Shown: positions 17,839 through 27,213, numbered from the stretch's first letter. The stretch: DNA of 56,216 nt from Thermoguttaceae bacterium (GCA_029975295.1 JARKPK010000028.1:1-56216); one strand, 5' to 3'. The notes: generated by a model from the letters alone, not told the origin. Numbers and translations are program-made.

Positions 17839-18402
17839 TCAGGCCCGAGAGAGATACTCGCCGGTGCGCGTATCGACTTTGATGACCTCGCCTTCGGGCA
17901 GGTATTCGGGCACTTGGACGACCAAGCCGGTCTCGAGTTCGGCCGGCTTGGTCCGCGACGTAGCCGAAGCCCCCTTGATCGCCGGATCGCAACGGACAAT
18001 TTTCAACGCCACAGCCACGGGCAACTGAATGCCCACACACTGGTCGTTGTAAATCAGCGCTTGCACGCCTTCGAGATCCTCGGTCAGGTAGAGCCGCTCC
18101 TGCTCGACCTCCTCGTGCGTCAGCGAGTACTGGTTGTAATCCTCCTGATCGAGGAAATGGTAGTGCGTCGGGTCGGAATACATGAACTTCACCGGCCGTC
18201 GCTGGAAGTCGGCCGGTTCCAGCGATTCGCCCCCGCGAAGCGTGATGTCGACCTTTTGCTTGGTGATCAAGTTTCGCGCGCGGTATTTATAGAAAGTCGC
18301 CGCGCCGCGGGCCGACGGACTCTGCACGCTGATCGTCTCGATCAAACAGGGCGACCCGTTGTAGTTGACAATAAAGCCGGTCTTGATTTCTTTGGCAAGC
18401 AT
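17839..18402 (-). CDS. efpL: Elongation factor P-like protein EfpL (YeiP)
   Basis: The product has 187 residues, the EF-P size: a KOW-like N-terminal domain and two OB folds. EF-P family proteins bind the ribosome near the P and E sites and relieve stalling at proline runs. The loop that reaches the peptidyl-tRNA reads SPSARGAATFYK with Arg32 at the tip. This is the EfpL/YeiP signature, in contrast to the modified Lys or Arg loop of standard EF-P. GASATSRTKPAELETGLVVQVPEYL near the C-terminus also fits EfpL. ATG 18402 is the family start; the open frame further upstream is not coding-like. It converges with the GcvH-like regulator gene. Confidence 0.92.
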   Translation of the reverse strand: MLAKEIKTGFIVNYNGSPCLIETISVQSPSARGAATFYKYRARNLITKQKVDITLRGGESLEPADFQRRPVKFMYSDPTHYHFLDQEDYNQYSLTHEEVEQERLYLTEDLEGVQALIYNDQCVGIQLPVAVALKIVRCDPAIKGASATSRTKPAELETGLVVQVPEYLPEGEVIKVDTRTGEYLSRA

Positions 18403-18645
18403 GTTTCGGGGAAAGCTGGTTGACTTCGTCTGAACAAACGCGATTGTTGGCAGCGAGGCTCGGCAACGGCCCCGCGCGCTGCCGAAGCGGCGAGATTCGA
18501 GGACCGACTCGGTCCGCCCGGCCGGCCCAGCGACGAACACTTGTCGCCGGCGCGTACGCCCATCACCGTTAATTACGTTGTACCTGCCGCAGCCGTCGGG
18601 CCGCAAGCCGCCCCAAACCGCGACAATCGGTCTGCTCCGCCGGCC

Positions 18646-19134
18646 TCAATCCTCCAAGACAGCGCCCGACTGCGGATCAAGAGCCACCCCCTTGGTGAGC
18701 TTGGCCAGCGCCGAAAGAACGAGCAAAAGCGAACCGGGATCGAGCATTTCGTCCTCTTCGTCGTCTTCAAAGGCAATCTGCTCGAAATGCAGCACGTCGA
18801 ATCGCGCGTCGAACTGCGGCAACTGCTTAAGCTTGTCGCGGGCGGAACGCGGCAAATCGTCGGGCTTGATCTCTTTCTGAAGTTCCAACGCCTGCTCGGC
18901 AACATCTTCCCCTTCGACAAAACAAACGTCGAGTGCCGCGTAATCGTCGGGAGAAATCAGGGTCAACGATTCGAAATCGCCGTCCTCAGTGGATCGCACA
19001 TTGCTCAATTGATACCGCGAGTCGAGACGGCGAAGGACTTGTTCCACCTTCTTCGCCTTCGGCCGATGCTGCGAATGGAACATCACCAAGTAGGTCTCGC
19101 GCCAGCGATAACCGGGGTTCTCAAACATCGACAT
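18646..19134 (-). CDS. Conserved-looking hypothetical protein
   Basis: The product has 162 residues starting MSMFENPGYRWRETYLVMF. The ATG at 19134 has GAGGG about eight bases upstream. It has no signal peptide, membrane helix or metal motif. The middle is acidic (ISPDDYAALDVCFVEGEDVAEQA) and a strongly acidic stretch, EDDEEDE, lies about 35 residues from the end. The charge pattern and absence of stop codons suggest a soluble cytoplasmic protein. Such short proteins occur widely in planctomycete genomes without known function, but that is from memory. It precedes efpL on the same strand. Confidence 0.75.
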   Translation of the reverse strand: MSMFENPGYRWRETYLVMFHSQHRPKAKKVEQVLRRLDSRYQLSNVRSTEDGDFESLTLISPDDYAALDVCFVEGEDVAEQALELQKEIKPDDLPRSARDKLKQLPQFDARFDVLHFEQIAFEDDEEDEMLDPGSLLLVLSALAKLTKGVALDPQSGAVLED

Positions 19135-19294
19135 GAGCGTCGCCCTCTTTTGACGATTTCGGCTTGCGCGCCGCCCGCGCCCGGCGCTCCCTCGGTTCAA
19201 CGCACCCCGCACACTACTCGGCGACGCAGCGGCCTTGATCCGTTGCGACGGCCGTTCTTCCGCAGCGAGGGCCGCTTTTCGGCTGTGCCGGCGG

Positions 19295-19525
19295 TCATCC
19301 CCCGCCCGGCCGCATCTGACGCGACTGCCAGTCGTCCAACGCGGTCAGCACCGTATCCCGTTGCGCCAACGAAACCGCCCACACGGTCTCGCCGCCCTGA
19401 AGCCGGACCTCGTACTGCCCTTCGCGCGAGCACTCCTCCGACCCACAGAAATGCGGCAACACCGACACCCAGAGAATTCGGTGGAGCGGAACGAATTTGT
19501 CGTCAATCGTGCAGAAACCATTCAT
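19295..19525 (-). CDS. Small hypothetical protein downstream of proC
   Basis: The product has 76 residues from ATG 19525: MNGFCTIDDKFVPLHRILWVSVLPHFC and then CGSEECSREGQYEVRLQGGETVWAVSL. It is compact with three cysteines and an alternating beta-like pattern. The frame stays open upstream with more cysteines (DDCDCPRVYCQSGHWA) and could start at TTG 19615, overlapping the end of proC by 47 bases; the true start is uncertain. Same strand as proC, so probably in one transcript. The function is not recognised. Confidence 0.65.
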   Translation of the reverse strand: MNGFCTIDDKFVPLHRILWVSVLPHFCGSEECSREGQYEVRLQGGETVWAVSLAQRDTVLTALDDWQSRQMRPGGG

Positions 19526-19568
19526 GGCCCAATGCCCCGACTGGCAATAGACGCGTGGACAATCGCAA

Positions 19569-20366
19569 TCATCCCAATTCCTCGCTGCGGCGTGTGGCGG
19601 CCTCGACCGCGGCAATCAACGCCGAACGGAACCCTGCTTCCTCCAACGCCGCCAGCCCGGCGATGGTCGTGCCGCCCGGACTGGCGACACGGTCTTTCAG
19701 CACGGCCGGATGTTCATTGGTCCGCAACACCATTTCGGCGGCGCCGAGAACCGTTTGGGCGGCCAGGGCCAACGCGGTCGAGCGCGGCAACCCCATGCGA
19801 ACCCCGCCGTCGCTGAGCGCCTCGATCAACACATAAACATAGGCGGGGCCCGAGCCGGAAAGGCCCGTCACCGCGTCGAGCAGCCGTTCGTCCACGGCCG
19901 TAATCCGCCCCACAGCGGCAAACAGCCGTTCAACCAATTCCGCGTCGGCGAGGCCGGCGCGCGGGCCCATCGCGTAGGCGCTGGCCGCTTGCCCCACCAA
20001 GGCCGGCGTGTTGGGCATTACCCGAATGAGCCGGGCTTGCGGAAACGCCTCGGCCAACCGTTGCAGACGGACGCCCGCAAGGATCGAGACAACCAGTTTT
20101 TCCGGTCCAATCTGGAGCGTCGCCGCAGCCGACGCAAATTGCTGAGGCTTCATCGCCAGCACAATCGTTTCCGCCGCGGCGACGGCCTCGGCATTGTCGG
20201 CCGCCGCGCGGCAGCCGGTCGATTTTTCGAATGCCTCGCGCGCGGCTGGCGATGGATCGGCCGCCAAAATCCGATCGGGCGCAGCCGTTTTCGAGCGAAT
20301 CCACCCGCCGGCCAGTGCGGCAGCCATCTGACCGGCCCCAATCAGTGCGATCTTCTGTTCAATCAT
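19569..20366 (-). CDS. proC: Pyrroline-5-carboxylate reductase
   Basis: The product has 265 residues, the normal length. It reduces 1-pyrroline-5-carboxylate to L-proline with NAD(P)H, the last step of proline synthesis. The N-terminal Rossmann motif is IALIGAGQMAAALAGGW, followed by VMPNTPALVGQ and the C-terminal signature SGSGPAYVYVLIEALSDGGVRMGL and ASPGGTTIAGL. ATG 20366 gives the expected start. A small Cys-containing ORF follows directly or overlaps. Confidence 0.97.
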   Translation of the reverse strand: MIEQKIALIGAGQMAAALAGGWIRSKTAAPDRILAADPSPAAREAFEKSTGCRAAADNAEAVAAAETIVLAMKPQQFASAAATLQIGPEKLVVSILAGVRLQRLAEAFPQARLIRVMPNTPALVGQAASAYAMGPRAGLADAELVERLFAAVGRITAVDERLLDAVTGLSGSGPAYVYVLIEALSDGGVRMGLPRSTALALAAQTVLGAAEMVLRTNEHPAVLKDRVASPGGTTIAGLAALEEAGFRSALIAAVEAATRRSEELG

Positions 20367-21044
20367 GACTCCATGCTAAATCGCGTGCGAAGAAAAGGAA
20401 AGAGTCGCTTTGCGCAATGTCCTGCTGCAGTTCCCGCCGTCCAATCCCGTTGCTTCGGTGGGCAGGCGATGGTCGCCGCAAAGGGCCCGGCACGGCTCAG
20501 GCCCAAGTGATCCAAGGCCCGATCCGCCGGGCTAGTTGGAGGTTTTTTTCCGGGCAATTTCATCGCTCCCTCTGGCGGTTTTTGGAGAAAGCGGGTATTT
20601 TGTCGTAGAGAGCATCAAGGCAGTTTCCTTCCGTTGGCGGTCGGATGCTCTGACGGCCCGAAGCGATCCGGCCATCGACCGCGAGGTCGGCGCCCTATTT
20701 CGCTGCCGGCTGACGTGTCCCGCAGCTCAGACGATGGTCCGCGCCGACATGCACCGTTGTTCCCTCTCGCCCCGAGCCGACGCCCGTGGGCCCCAGTTGT
20801 GCTCCAAGCCGAATCGGCAGAGATGTCGCCGATTGGCTTTCGATTCCATCGCCATTCAACTCGCTTGAAAGGCCGAACCGCGTAGAATTCAGAAGCGACT
20901 GCGATGCGCTAGCCGCGCCAGGCCGTTGCCGAGAGACGTTTGGGCGAGATCGAAGCCCACGGCCTCCAGCGGCAACGCGGCTCTGCATCGTGAACCTGAT
21001 TGGATCACCACCCGCGGACCATTGCCGGGTGAAGGAGGTGTGCC
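20367..21044. other. Non-coding gap between proC and the DoxX gene
   Basis: About 680 bases with divergent genes on either side. It has an AT-richer stretch with T-runs near 20540-20610, a likely place for divergent promoters, but no motif good enough to call. No RNA gene was recognised. Confidence 0.4.
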
Positions 21045-22112
21045 CTGAACAACCACAAGTTTTCCATCGGATTGGCCGCCGTTGTTGCATTGGTGGCCTT
21101 GCGGCTCGGTTTGGGCTTCCATTTCCTGTACGAGGGCGTGTGGAAGATCAAACATCACGATGAGTTTTCGGCCGAACCCTTCCTTTCGCAGGCCAAGGGC
21201 CCGATTGCGCCCCTGTTCTATGCGATGCTGCCCGACATCAACGGCCGCGCGCGGTTGCAACCGCTTCAATTGGAGAAGATCGACGTTGTCGATCCGAAGA
21301 CGAACAAGTCCCGCAAGGTCGACGCGGTGCGCTGCCCGTGGCTGATCGAGCGTTGGGAAGACATTCGCGCCGGCTTCTTGAACTACTATCGGCCCGCGGC
21401 CAAAGACGAGGCCGCGCAGAAGAATTTCGAGGAGTTGACCAAGCAGGCCGAAGCCGTTTTCGGCCGGCTGAAAGACGAAGTGGAGCAGTCGTACCTGCCC
21501 TCCGTCATTGCCGACATCAACGCATTCTATCAATCGCTCGACCGGTTCGAGCAGCACCCGGAAGCCCGGCAATCAGCGCCCTTTCAGAAGAAACGGCACT
21601 GGGACGACATGATGAAGCTGCGGCAAGAGGCCCAAGGTTGGATTAAAGACCTTGAGCAGCGCGAAGCGGCTTACGTAAAGTCGTTGTACCAACTGTTGGA
21701 CGAGAACCAACGGAAGCGATGGCCGGTGCCGTCGTCGTGGAATCCGTTCGAATGGAGCCGGCTGGAACAGATCAACTTTGCCGTCACTTGGAGCCTCACG
21801 CTCATCGGCGTTTGCCTGTTGCTGGGCTTTTGCACGCCCCTGGCGGCCCTGGGCGGAGCGGGGTTCATGTGCTTCGTGGTGATGACCCAACCGGCCTGGC
21901 CGGGCATTTATCCGCCCGATCCGCCCGTGGTTGGTCACGCCTTGCTGGTGAACAAAGATTTCATCGAAATGCTTTCGCTCTTGGTTGTCGCGTTTACGGC
22001 AGCGGGGCGCTGGGGCGGATTAGACTACTTCCTCAACCACTTGGTGCTTCAGCCGTACCTTTCGAAGCGGTTGGGCGGAAACGCCGCGGCCGAGAAGACG
22101 GCCAAAGCGTAG
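21045..22112 (+). CDS. DoxX-like membrane protein with large soluble insertion, CTG start
   Basis: The product has 355 residues. A hydrophobic helix (about 9-28) ends in LRLGLGFHFLYEGVWKI, typical of the DoxX/DoxD family start. About 200 charged residues follow, with coiled-coil character (for example EELTKQAEAVFGRLKDEVEQ and QGWIKDLEQREAAYVKSLYQ). Three more helices complete the DoxX fold (FAVTWSLTLIGVCLLLGF, AALGGAGFMCFVVMT, IEMLSLLVVAFTAAGRW). The start is inferred as CTG 21045 because a perfect GAAGGAGGT lies six bases upstream and no ATG or GTG fits; TTG 21072 would remove half of the first helix. The two oxidoreductase genes that follow suggest a shared function. Confidence 0.85.
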   Translation: MNNHKFSIGLAAVVALVALRLGLGFHFLYEGVWKIKHHDEFSAEPFLSQAKGPIAPLFYAMLPDINGRARLQPLQLEKIDVVDPKTNKSRKVDAVRCPWLIERWEDIRAGFLNYYRPAAKDEAAQKNFEELTKQAEAVFGRLKDEVEQSYLPSVIADINAFYQSLDRFEQHPEARQSAPFQKKRHWDDMMKLRQEAQGWIKDLEQREAAYVKSLYQLLDENQRKRWPVPSSWNPFEWSRLEQINFAVTWSLTLIGVCLLLGFCTPLAALGGAGFMCFVVMTQPAWPGIYPPDPPVVGHALLVNKDFIEMLSLLVVAFTAAGRWGGLDYFLNHLVLQPYLSKRLGGNAAAEKTAKA

Positions 22113-22230
22113 GCCCGCGGCTGCGGGCTTGGCGGTGGTCGCGCGCCATGGCGCGCCCGTCGCGCGGGCTGGCGGGGGCACGAGTGCGGAATTTCCCTTG
22201 GATTTCATCTCTTGTGAAGGAAACGTGGAC

Positions 22231-23970
22231 ATGACTTACCGTCCCGATGAACACGCTTCGGCCGGCGACGTGACGCGCCGAGACTTTATCAAGGGCGGAA
22301 TCACGGCCGGCGTGGTGGCCGGCGGCGGCGTGGGAGCGTTCTATTTCGGCTACTCCGCGGCCCTGGGCTCGCCGGTGCGTGTGGGGGTGATCGGCACGGG
22401 CGACGAAGGCTGTGTTCTCTTGGGCGCGGTCAACCCCAATTTCGTGCAGGTCGTCTCGATTGCCGACATCCGCCCCTACAACATTTGGCGGGCGTTCCAC
22501 GGCGACCATTCCAGCGAGGCCGCCTTGGAAGCCCGGCCCGGCCTGATGACCACCTACGGCTGGAAGACCGAGGAAGAGGCCCGCCGGCACGTCAAAGTGT
22601 ACGGCCAATACCAGGAGCTGCTCGAAAACGCCAAACAAGACGGCCTGGAAGGCGTGATCATCGCCTTGCCGCTCCACTTGCACGCCCCCTGCGCCGTGAT
22701 GGCCATGCGCAAGGGCCTGCATGTGCTGACCGAGAAGCTCATGGCCCACAGCGTGTACGAATGCAAGGAGATGGGCCGCGTTAGCGAAGACACGGGCAAG
22801 CTCTTGGCCACCGGCCATCAGCGGCACTACAACGTGCTCTACGCTCAAGCAGTCGATCAGATCCGCCGCGGCAAGCTGGGCGATTTGCACTACATTCGCG
22901 CCCAGTGGCATCGGGGCAATTTGCCCGACCGCGACAGTTGGAAAATGCCGCTGCCGCCGAAAGTGAAGGTCGGTGACGACGGATCGGAGATCGAGCCCCA
23001 AACGCGCGATCTGCTGAAGAAACTGGACGATTCGGAGAAAGAGCTGGCCCGCTACGGCGGCGCAGCCCTCGAATCGGCGATGCTGCGGCACCAGCAGTTG
23101 AAGATGCAGGTGGAAGACAAGATCCTGCACGAGAAAGACAAAGACGGCAAGACTCTGGCCGAAAAGTACGGCTACGAAGCGAAGCAATACTCGTACACTC
23201 AAGACGGCAAGACGATCGTTTACGATCGGCCCGCGATCGAAGAATTGATTCGCTGGCGTCTTTGGGATCGCACCAGCGCCGGTTTGATGGCCGAGTTGGG
23301 CAGCCATCAACTCGACGCGGCGAGCATCTTCATCGCGGCCGCGCATGGCGGAAAGAAGCAGAAGCCGCTCAACGTGGTCGCCGTCGGCAACCGCCCGCTC
23401 TTCCCGCCCGACCGCGACGTCGAAGACCACGTCTATTGCATCATCGAGTTTCCCGCCCCCGGTTATGACGAAAAGGACCCGCAAGCGTCGCTCAAACGGA
23501 TCGGCGTGCAATACGCCTCGATCAACGGCAATGGGTTCGGCGGCTACGGCGAGTTGGTGTTCGGCACGAAAGGAACGCTGATCCTCGAGCGCGAACAGGT
23601 GGCCACCTACGATCTGGGGCGAGCAGGCGCGGCCGCGTCGATGCGGATGGGCGGGGGCGGCGGCGGGCCGACCATGGACACCCAAGCCAGCGGGGCAGCC
23701 GGGCCGGCGGCCCGCGGCGCGGCGGAAAAGGTGAGCCGCGGCTACCAAGAGGAAATCGAGCACTGGGCCTGGTGCATCCGCAATCCCGCGCCCGAGAACA
23801 AGCCGCGTTGCTACCCCGAGGTGGCCATGGGCGATGCGATCATCGCATTGGTGACCAACACGGCCGCGCGGGAAGGCAAGCGCATCGAGTTCAAGAAGGA
23901 ATGGTTCGACATCCACAGCGACGAGACGCCTGAGGGCGTCAAGCCGGATGTGAAGCGATACAACGCCTGA
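22231..23970 (+). CDS. Gfo/Idh/MocA family oxidoreductase with Tat-type leader
   Basis: The product has 579 residues. The N-terminus has a twin-arginine pattern, TRRDFIKGGITAGVVAGGG, and predicts export or membrane tethering. The NAD(P)-binding fold follows (VRVGVIGTGDEGCVLLGA), then the family signature VLTEKLMAHS (the EKP-like position reads EKL) and GHQRHYNVLYAQAVD. An insertion of about 100 residues, with DEKDPQ and VEDKILHEKDKDGK, lies between the two family halves. A Gly-rich stretch (MRMGGGGGGPTMD) sits near the C-terminus. ATG 22231 has GAAGGA about nine bases upstream. The substrate is unknown, probably a sugar or sugar derivative. Confidence 0.93.
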   Translation: MTYRPDEHASAGDVTRRDFIKGGITAGVVAGGGVGAFYFGYSAALGSPVRVGVIGTGDEGCVLLGAVNPNFVQVVSIADIRPYNIWRAFHGDHSSEAALEARPGLMTTYGWKTEEEARRHVKVYGQYQELLENAKQDGLEGVIIALPLHLHAPCAVMAMRKGLHVLTEKLMAHSVYECKEMGRVSEDTGKLLATGHQRHYNVLYAQAVDQIRRGKLGDLHYIRAQWHRGNLPDRDSWKMPLPPKVKVGDDGSEIEPQTRDLLKKLDDSEKELARYGGAALESAMLRHQQLKMQVEDKILHEKDKDGKTLAEKYGYEAKQYSYTQDGKTIVYDRPAIEELIRWRLWDRTSAGLMAELGSHQLDAASIFIAAAHGGKKQKPLNVVAVGNRPLFPPDRDVEDHVYCIIEFPAPGYDEKDPQASLKRIGVQYASINGNGFGGYGELVFGTKGTLILEREQVATYDLGRAGAAASMRMGGGGGGPTMDTQASGAAGPAARGAAEKVSRGYQEEIEHWAWCIRNPAPENKPRCYPEVAMGDAIIALVTNTAAREGKRIEFKKEWFDIHSDETPEGVKPDVKRYNA

Positions 23971-23989
23971 TTTCGAGGAGAGCGACCCG

Positions 23990-25837
23990 ATGTATCTAGG
24001 TTCCGAGGAAAAAGAAGTCGGCAAGGCCAATTTCTGCGCCGCGATCGGCAGCAAGGCGGTTCGCTACGACTTCCTCAAGAAGCAGGTTGATCAATCGCTC
24101 GCGTCCAAGAAGGGCCTGGGCGGCTACTATTACGGCTACGGCGGAGTCGATAAGCCGCTCCGCGTCGGTGTGATCGGCACCGGCGACGAGGGGAACGTGC
24201 TGATCGGCGCGCTGAACCCGAACTTCATGGAAGTCGTGGCGATTTCCGACATCCGCCCGTACAACGTGTGGCGGGCGTTCAACGGCGATTGGTACAGCCC
24301 GGCGGCCCAGGCGGCCCGGCCCGGGTTGATGCGCATTTACGGCTGGAAGACGGAAGACGAAGCGCGCAATCGCGTCAAGGTGTACGGCCCCTATCAAGAC
24401 CTGATCCGCAACGCCAAGGAAGACGGGGTCGAGGCGATCATCATCGCCCTGCCGCTGCACCTGCACGCGCCCTGCGCTGTGATGGCGATGAAGGCCGGCT
24501 TGCACGTTCTCACCGAAAAGCTCATGGCGCACAGCGTTCGTGAGTGCAAAGAGATGGTGCGATTGGCCCAGCAGCAAAAGCTCTATTTGGCCGTCGGTCA
24601 TCAACGCCATTACAACATTCTCTACGACAACGCCGTTCAATTGATCCAAAAAGGCGTGCTGGGCGACTTGCATTACATTCGCGCGCAGTGGCATCGCGGC
24701 AACCTGCCCGACAGCGACAGTTGGAAAATGCCGATGCCGAAAGAGCTGAAGCCCACCGATTCACTGGCCAAGAAGCTCGAGAGCGATCAGGCGAAATGGT
24801 CCGAAACCCGCGCCCAATTGCAGAAGGAATTCGAGAAGGCGGAGAAGGAGAAGGACGAAGCGAAGCGGTCGCGTCTGATCAAGCAAATCGGCGATGAGCT
24901 GAGCAACTGGGACAAAAAGCTGGCTCAAATCGCCGCGCAGATCAGCGACAAGACGGTGGAAGCCGAAAAGCACGGCTATACCGATTTGAAGATCACCTAC
25001 CGCGACGCCGACGGCTCGCAAAAAGAATATCACCGTCCGCCGGCCGAGGAACTGATCCGCTGGCGGCTCTGGAACCGGACCGGCGGCGGCTTGATGGCCG
25101 AGTTGGGAAGCCATCAACTCGACGCCTCGGGCATCTTCATCGCCGCCTCGCACGGCGCATCGGGCAAGAACGGACTGAAGCCGGTCCACCCGCTCAACGT
25201 CGGCGCGGCCGGCAATCGTCCGATCTTCCCGCCCGATCGTGATTGCGAAGACCATGTCTTTTGCGTCTTCGAGTTCCCCGCGAAAGACTACGACCCGAAA
25301 GACACGATGAACAAGGCTAAGAAGAAGATCGGCGTGCAATACGCTTCGATCAACGGCAACGGGTTCGGCGGCTACGGCGAAACGGTCTTCGGCACGGAAG
25401 GCACGCTGGTGCTCGAAACCGAGAAAGATGCGATGCTGTTCAAGGGCTCGGATACGGCCGCGAAGGCGCAAGCCCGGCCCCGCGGCGACCGCGCCGTGCT
25501 GGCCAATCTGGCCGACATTACTCCGGCCGACGTTCAGGCCAAGGCCGAACGCGACCGGACCGAGGCGATGGCCGTGGGCATTCTGGCCACCTTGCCGGCC
25601 GAGCGAGGCTACGCGGAGCAGCTCGAGCATTTCGCTTGGTGTGTTCGCAATCCAGATCCCGAGAATCAGCCCCGCTGCGACGGTGTCAAGGCAATGGGCG
25701 ACGCGATCATCGCGCTGGTCACCAATGTGGCCGCGCGCAAGGGGCAGCGCATCGACTTCGACGAGCATTGGTTCGATCCGGCGCGGGACGAAACGCCCGA
25801 AGGCGAGAAGCCCGACCTTTCACGGTACACCGATTAG
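23990..25837 (+). CDS. Gfo/Idh/MocA family oxidoreductase, tandem paralogue without Tat leader
   Basis: The product has 615 residues, clearly a paralogue of the preceding gene: long shared stretches include HRGNLPD, AELGSHQLDA and YASINGNGFGGYGE. It lacks the Tat leader and begins MYLGSEEKEVGKANFCAA. The nucleotide-binding motif is VGVIGTGDEGNVLIGA. A predicted coiled coil of about 60 residues (from KLESDQAKWSETRAQLQKEF to KKLAQIAAQISDK) is inserted before the catalytic half. It starts 19 bases after its paralogue with GAGGAG upstream, so the two are co-transcribed. The two proteins may form a hetero-oligomer across the membrane or one may be regulatory; this is inference. Confidence 0.93.
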   Translation: MYLGSEEKEVGKANFCAAIGSKAVRYDFLKKQVDQSLASKKGLGGYYYGYGGVDKPLRVGVIGTGDEGNVLIGALNPNFMEVVAISDIRPYNVWRAFNGDWYSPAAQAARPGLMRIYGWKTEDEARNRVKVYGPYQDLIRNAKEDGVEAIIIALPLHLHAPCAVMAMKAGLHVLTEKLMAHSVRECKEMVRLAQQQKLYLAVGHQRHYNILYDNAVQLIQKGVLGDLHYIRAQWHRGNLPDSDSWKMPMPKELKPTDSLAKKLESDQAKWSETRAQLQKEFEKAEKEKDEAKRSRLIKQIGDELSNWDKKLAQIAAQISDKTVEAEKHGYTDLKITYRDADGSQKEYHRPPAEELIRWRLWNRTGGGLMAELGSHQLDASGIFIAASHGASGKNGLKPVHPLNVGAAGNRPIFPPDRDCEDHVFCVFEFPAKDYDPKDTMNKAKKKIGVQYASINGNGFGGYGETVFGTEGTLVLETEKDAMLFKGSDTAAKAQARPRGDRAVLANLADITPADVQAKAERDRTEAMAVGILATLPAERGYAEQLEHFAWCVRNPDPENQPRCDGVKAMGDAIIALVTNVAARKGQRIDFDEHWFDPARDETPEGEKPDLSRYTD

Positions 25838-26318
25838 CAACGGCCGTTTGGCGCCTCGTTTCGCCGCGGTGGCAGACTCAGTCGCGCATGTGCCGGGGCG
25901 AATCGCTGCGGCATGGCGTGCCCGGTTTTCCCGGCCGCAGGCAAGCGGCCGGTCTGTTTCTCGGATGAGATTTGGGCCTGCGGCGGCAGTCCGTTGCGCC
26001 TTTTGCTGCAATTGGTGTCGCCGCCGATGTCGCTGCCCGCCGCTAATCCTACGACCGCGGCATCCTCGCCGACTGCCAGGGCGGCTGGCACGCCGCTCAG
26101 CCGACCATGCCCGACGTTCCATCGGAAACGGTCGAGCCCCGCTCGGTGCGTCGGGTGGTTTTCTCGCCGCGCCGCTATGGCATGCCGTTGCGGCCCACTA
26201 TACTGTTTCCGATGTTTGGCCGGGCCTGGCTTCTGCTCGCAGCCCGGCGCGCCGCCGGTCGGCATTGGTCGGCGTTGAGGTATCTCCCCCATCGAATCAA
26301 GCGAGGAGGAAACGCTCT
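25838..26318. other. Non-coding gap
   Basis: About 480 bases. Open frames on both strands are short and Arg/Pro-rich with no recognisable family. No clear promoter or terminator is seen. Confidence 0.4.
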
Positions 26319-27170
26319 ATGGAACGATGGCCCCTGGGTGTGTTCGCAAGCATCGACGCGGGCTTGGGCGTGCGGCTCGAGATTGCCCGCGAATTGCAGG
26401 TTCCGACGATTCAACTCCACGCCCCGCAACCGTCGTCGCGAACGCCCGAGAAGGCAAGGCAGTTCACCGAGCGGCTGAACCAATTGGGCATTCGGCTCAC
26501 CGTCGTTTTCGCGGGGTTCGAGGGGGAAAGCTACGCCGACATTCCCACCTGCCGTCGAACCGTCGGACTGGTGCCGCCCGAGCAGCGCCACCAGCGCATC
26601 GCCGAATTGAAGGCCATTGCCGATTTCGCCAAGCTCTTGGGAGTTGACGCCGTCGGGCTGCACATCGGCTTCGTGCCGCACGATCCGGCCGACCCGCAGC
26701 ACCGGGCCGCCGTGGCCGCCGCGCAGGAAGTGTGCGATTATCTGGCCGCCCAAGGCCAACGACTGCATCTGGAAACCGGTCAAGAGACGGCCGACACGCT
26801 GTTGGCCTTTCTGGCCGCGGTAGGCCGCGACAACCTCTTCATCAATTTCGACCCGGCCAACATGATTCTCTACGGCTCGGGCGACCCGATCGAAGCCCTG
26901 CGCAAGGTGGGACGTTTCGTGCGAAGCGTCCACTGCAAAGACGCGAAATGGGCCGCTCGCCCCGGCGAAGAATGGGGCGCCGAAGTGCCCTTGGGCGAGG
27001 GCGACGTGGGCATGGAGCGGTTCCTGCAAACCCTGGCCGAGATCGACTACGACGGCCCGTTGACCATCGAGCGAGAAATCCCGCAAGAGCCCGACCGGCA
27101 GAAAGCCGAAGTCGGCCGCGGCATTCGCGTGCTCAACGAAATCAAAGCCAAACTATCGAAGCCGACCTGA
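26319..27170 (+). CDS. Sugar phosphate isomerase/epimerase family (AP endonuclease 2-type TIM barrel)
   Basis: The product has 283 residues with the xylose-isomerase-like TIM-barrel pattern: VPTIQLHAPQ, VVFAGFEGESYAD, GVDAVGLHIGFVPH, LHLETGQETADTL, LFINFDPANMILYG, VRSVHCKDAKWA and LTIEREIP. The Glu, Asp, His and Glu at the strand ends are the usual metal ligands of this family. ATG 26319 has a strong GAGGAGGA about eight bases upstream. The substrate is not known; the neighbouring Gfo/Idh genes suggest sugar or inositol-type catabolism. Confidence 0.93.
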   Translation: MERWPLGVFASIDAGLGVRLEIARELQVPTIQLHAPQPSSRTPEKARQFTERLNQLGIRLTVVFAGFEGESYADIPTCRRTVGLVPPEQRHQRIAELKAIADFAKLLGVDAVGLHIGFVPHDPADPQHRAAVAAAQEVCDYLAAQGQRLHLETGQETADTLLAFLAAVGRDNLFINFDPANMILYGSGDPIEALRKVGRFVRSVHCKDAKWAARPGEEWGAEVPLGEGDVGMERFLQTLAEIDYDGPLTIEREIPQEPDRQKAEVGRGIRVLNEIKAKLSKPT

Positions 27171-27201
27171 GCGCCTGCTGCGATTCGCATCGTTGAACGA
27201 G

Positions 27202-27213
27202 GCGTTCGAACGC
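27202..27213. repeat. Perfect 12-base palindrome
   Basis: GCGTTCGAACGC is its own reverse complement, located about 115 bases upstream of the next ATG. It could be an operator half, but palindromes of this size can arise by chance in GC-rich DNA. Confidence 0.35.

Noticed and set aside
16199-18040. 613-codon open frame antisense to the GcvH-like regulator
   Set aside because: The plus strand frame has receiver and H-protein-like motifs and a good ribosome site; the antisense frame has none.
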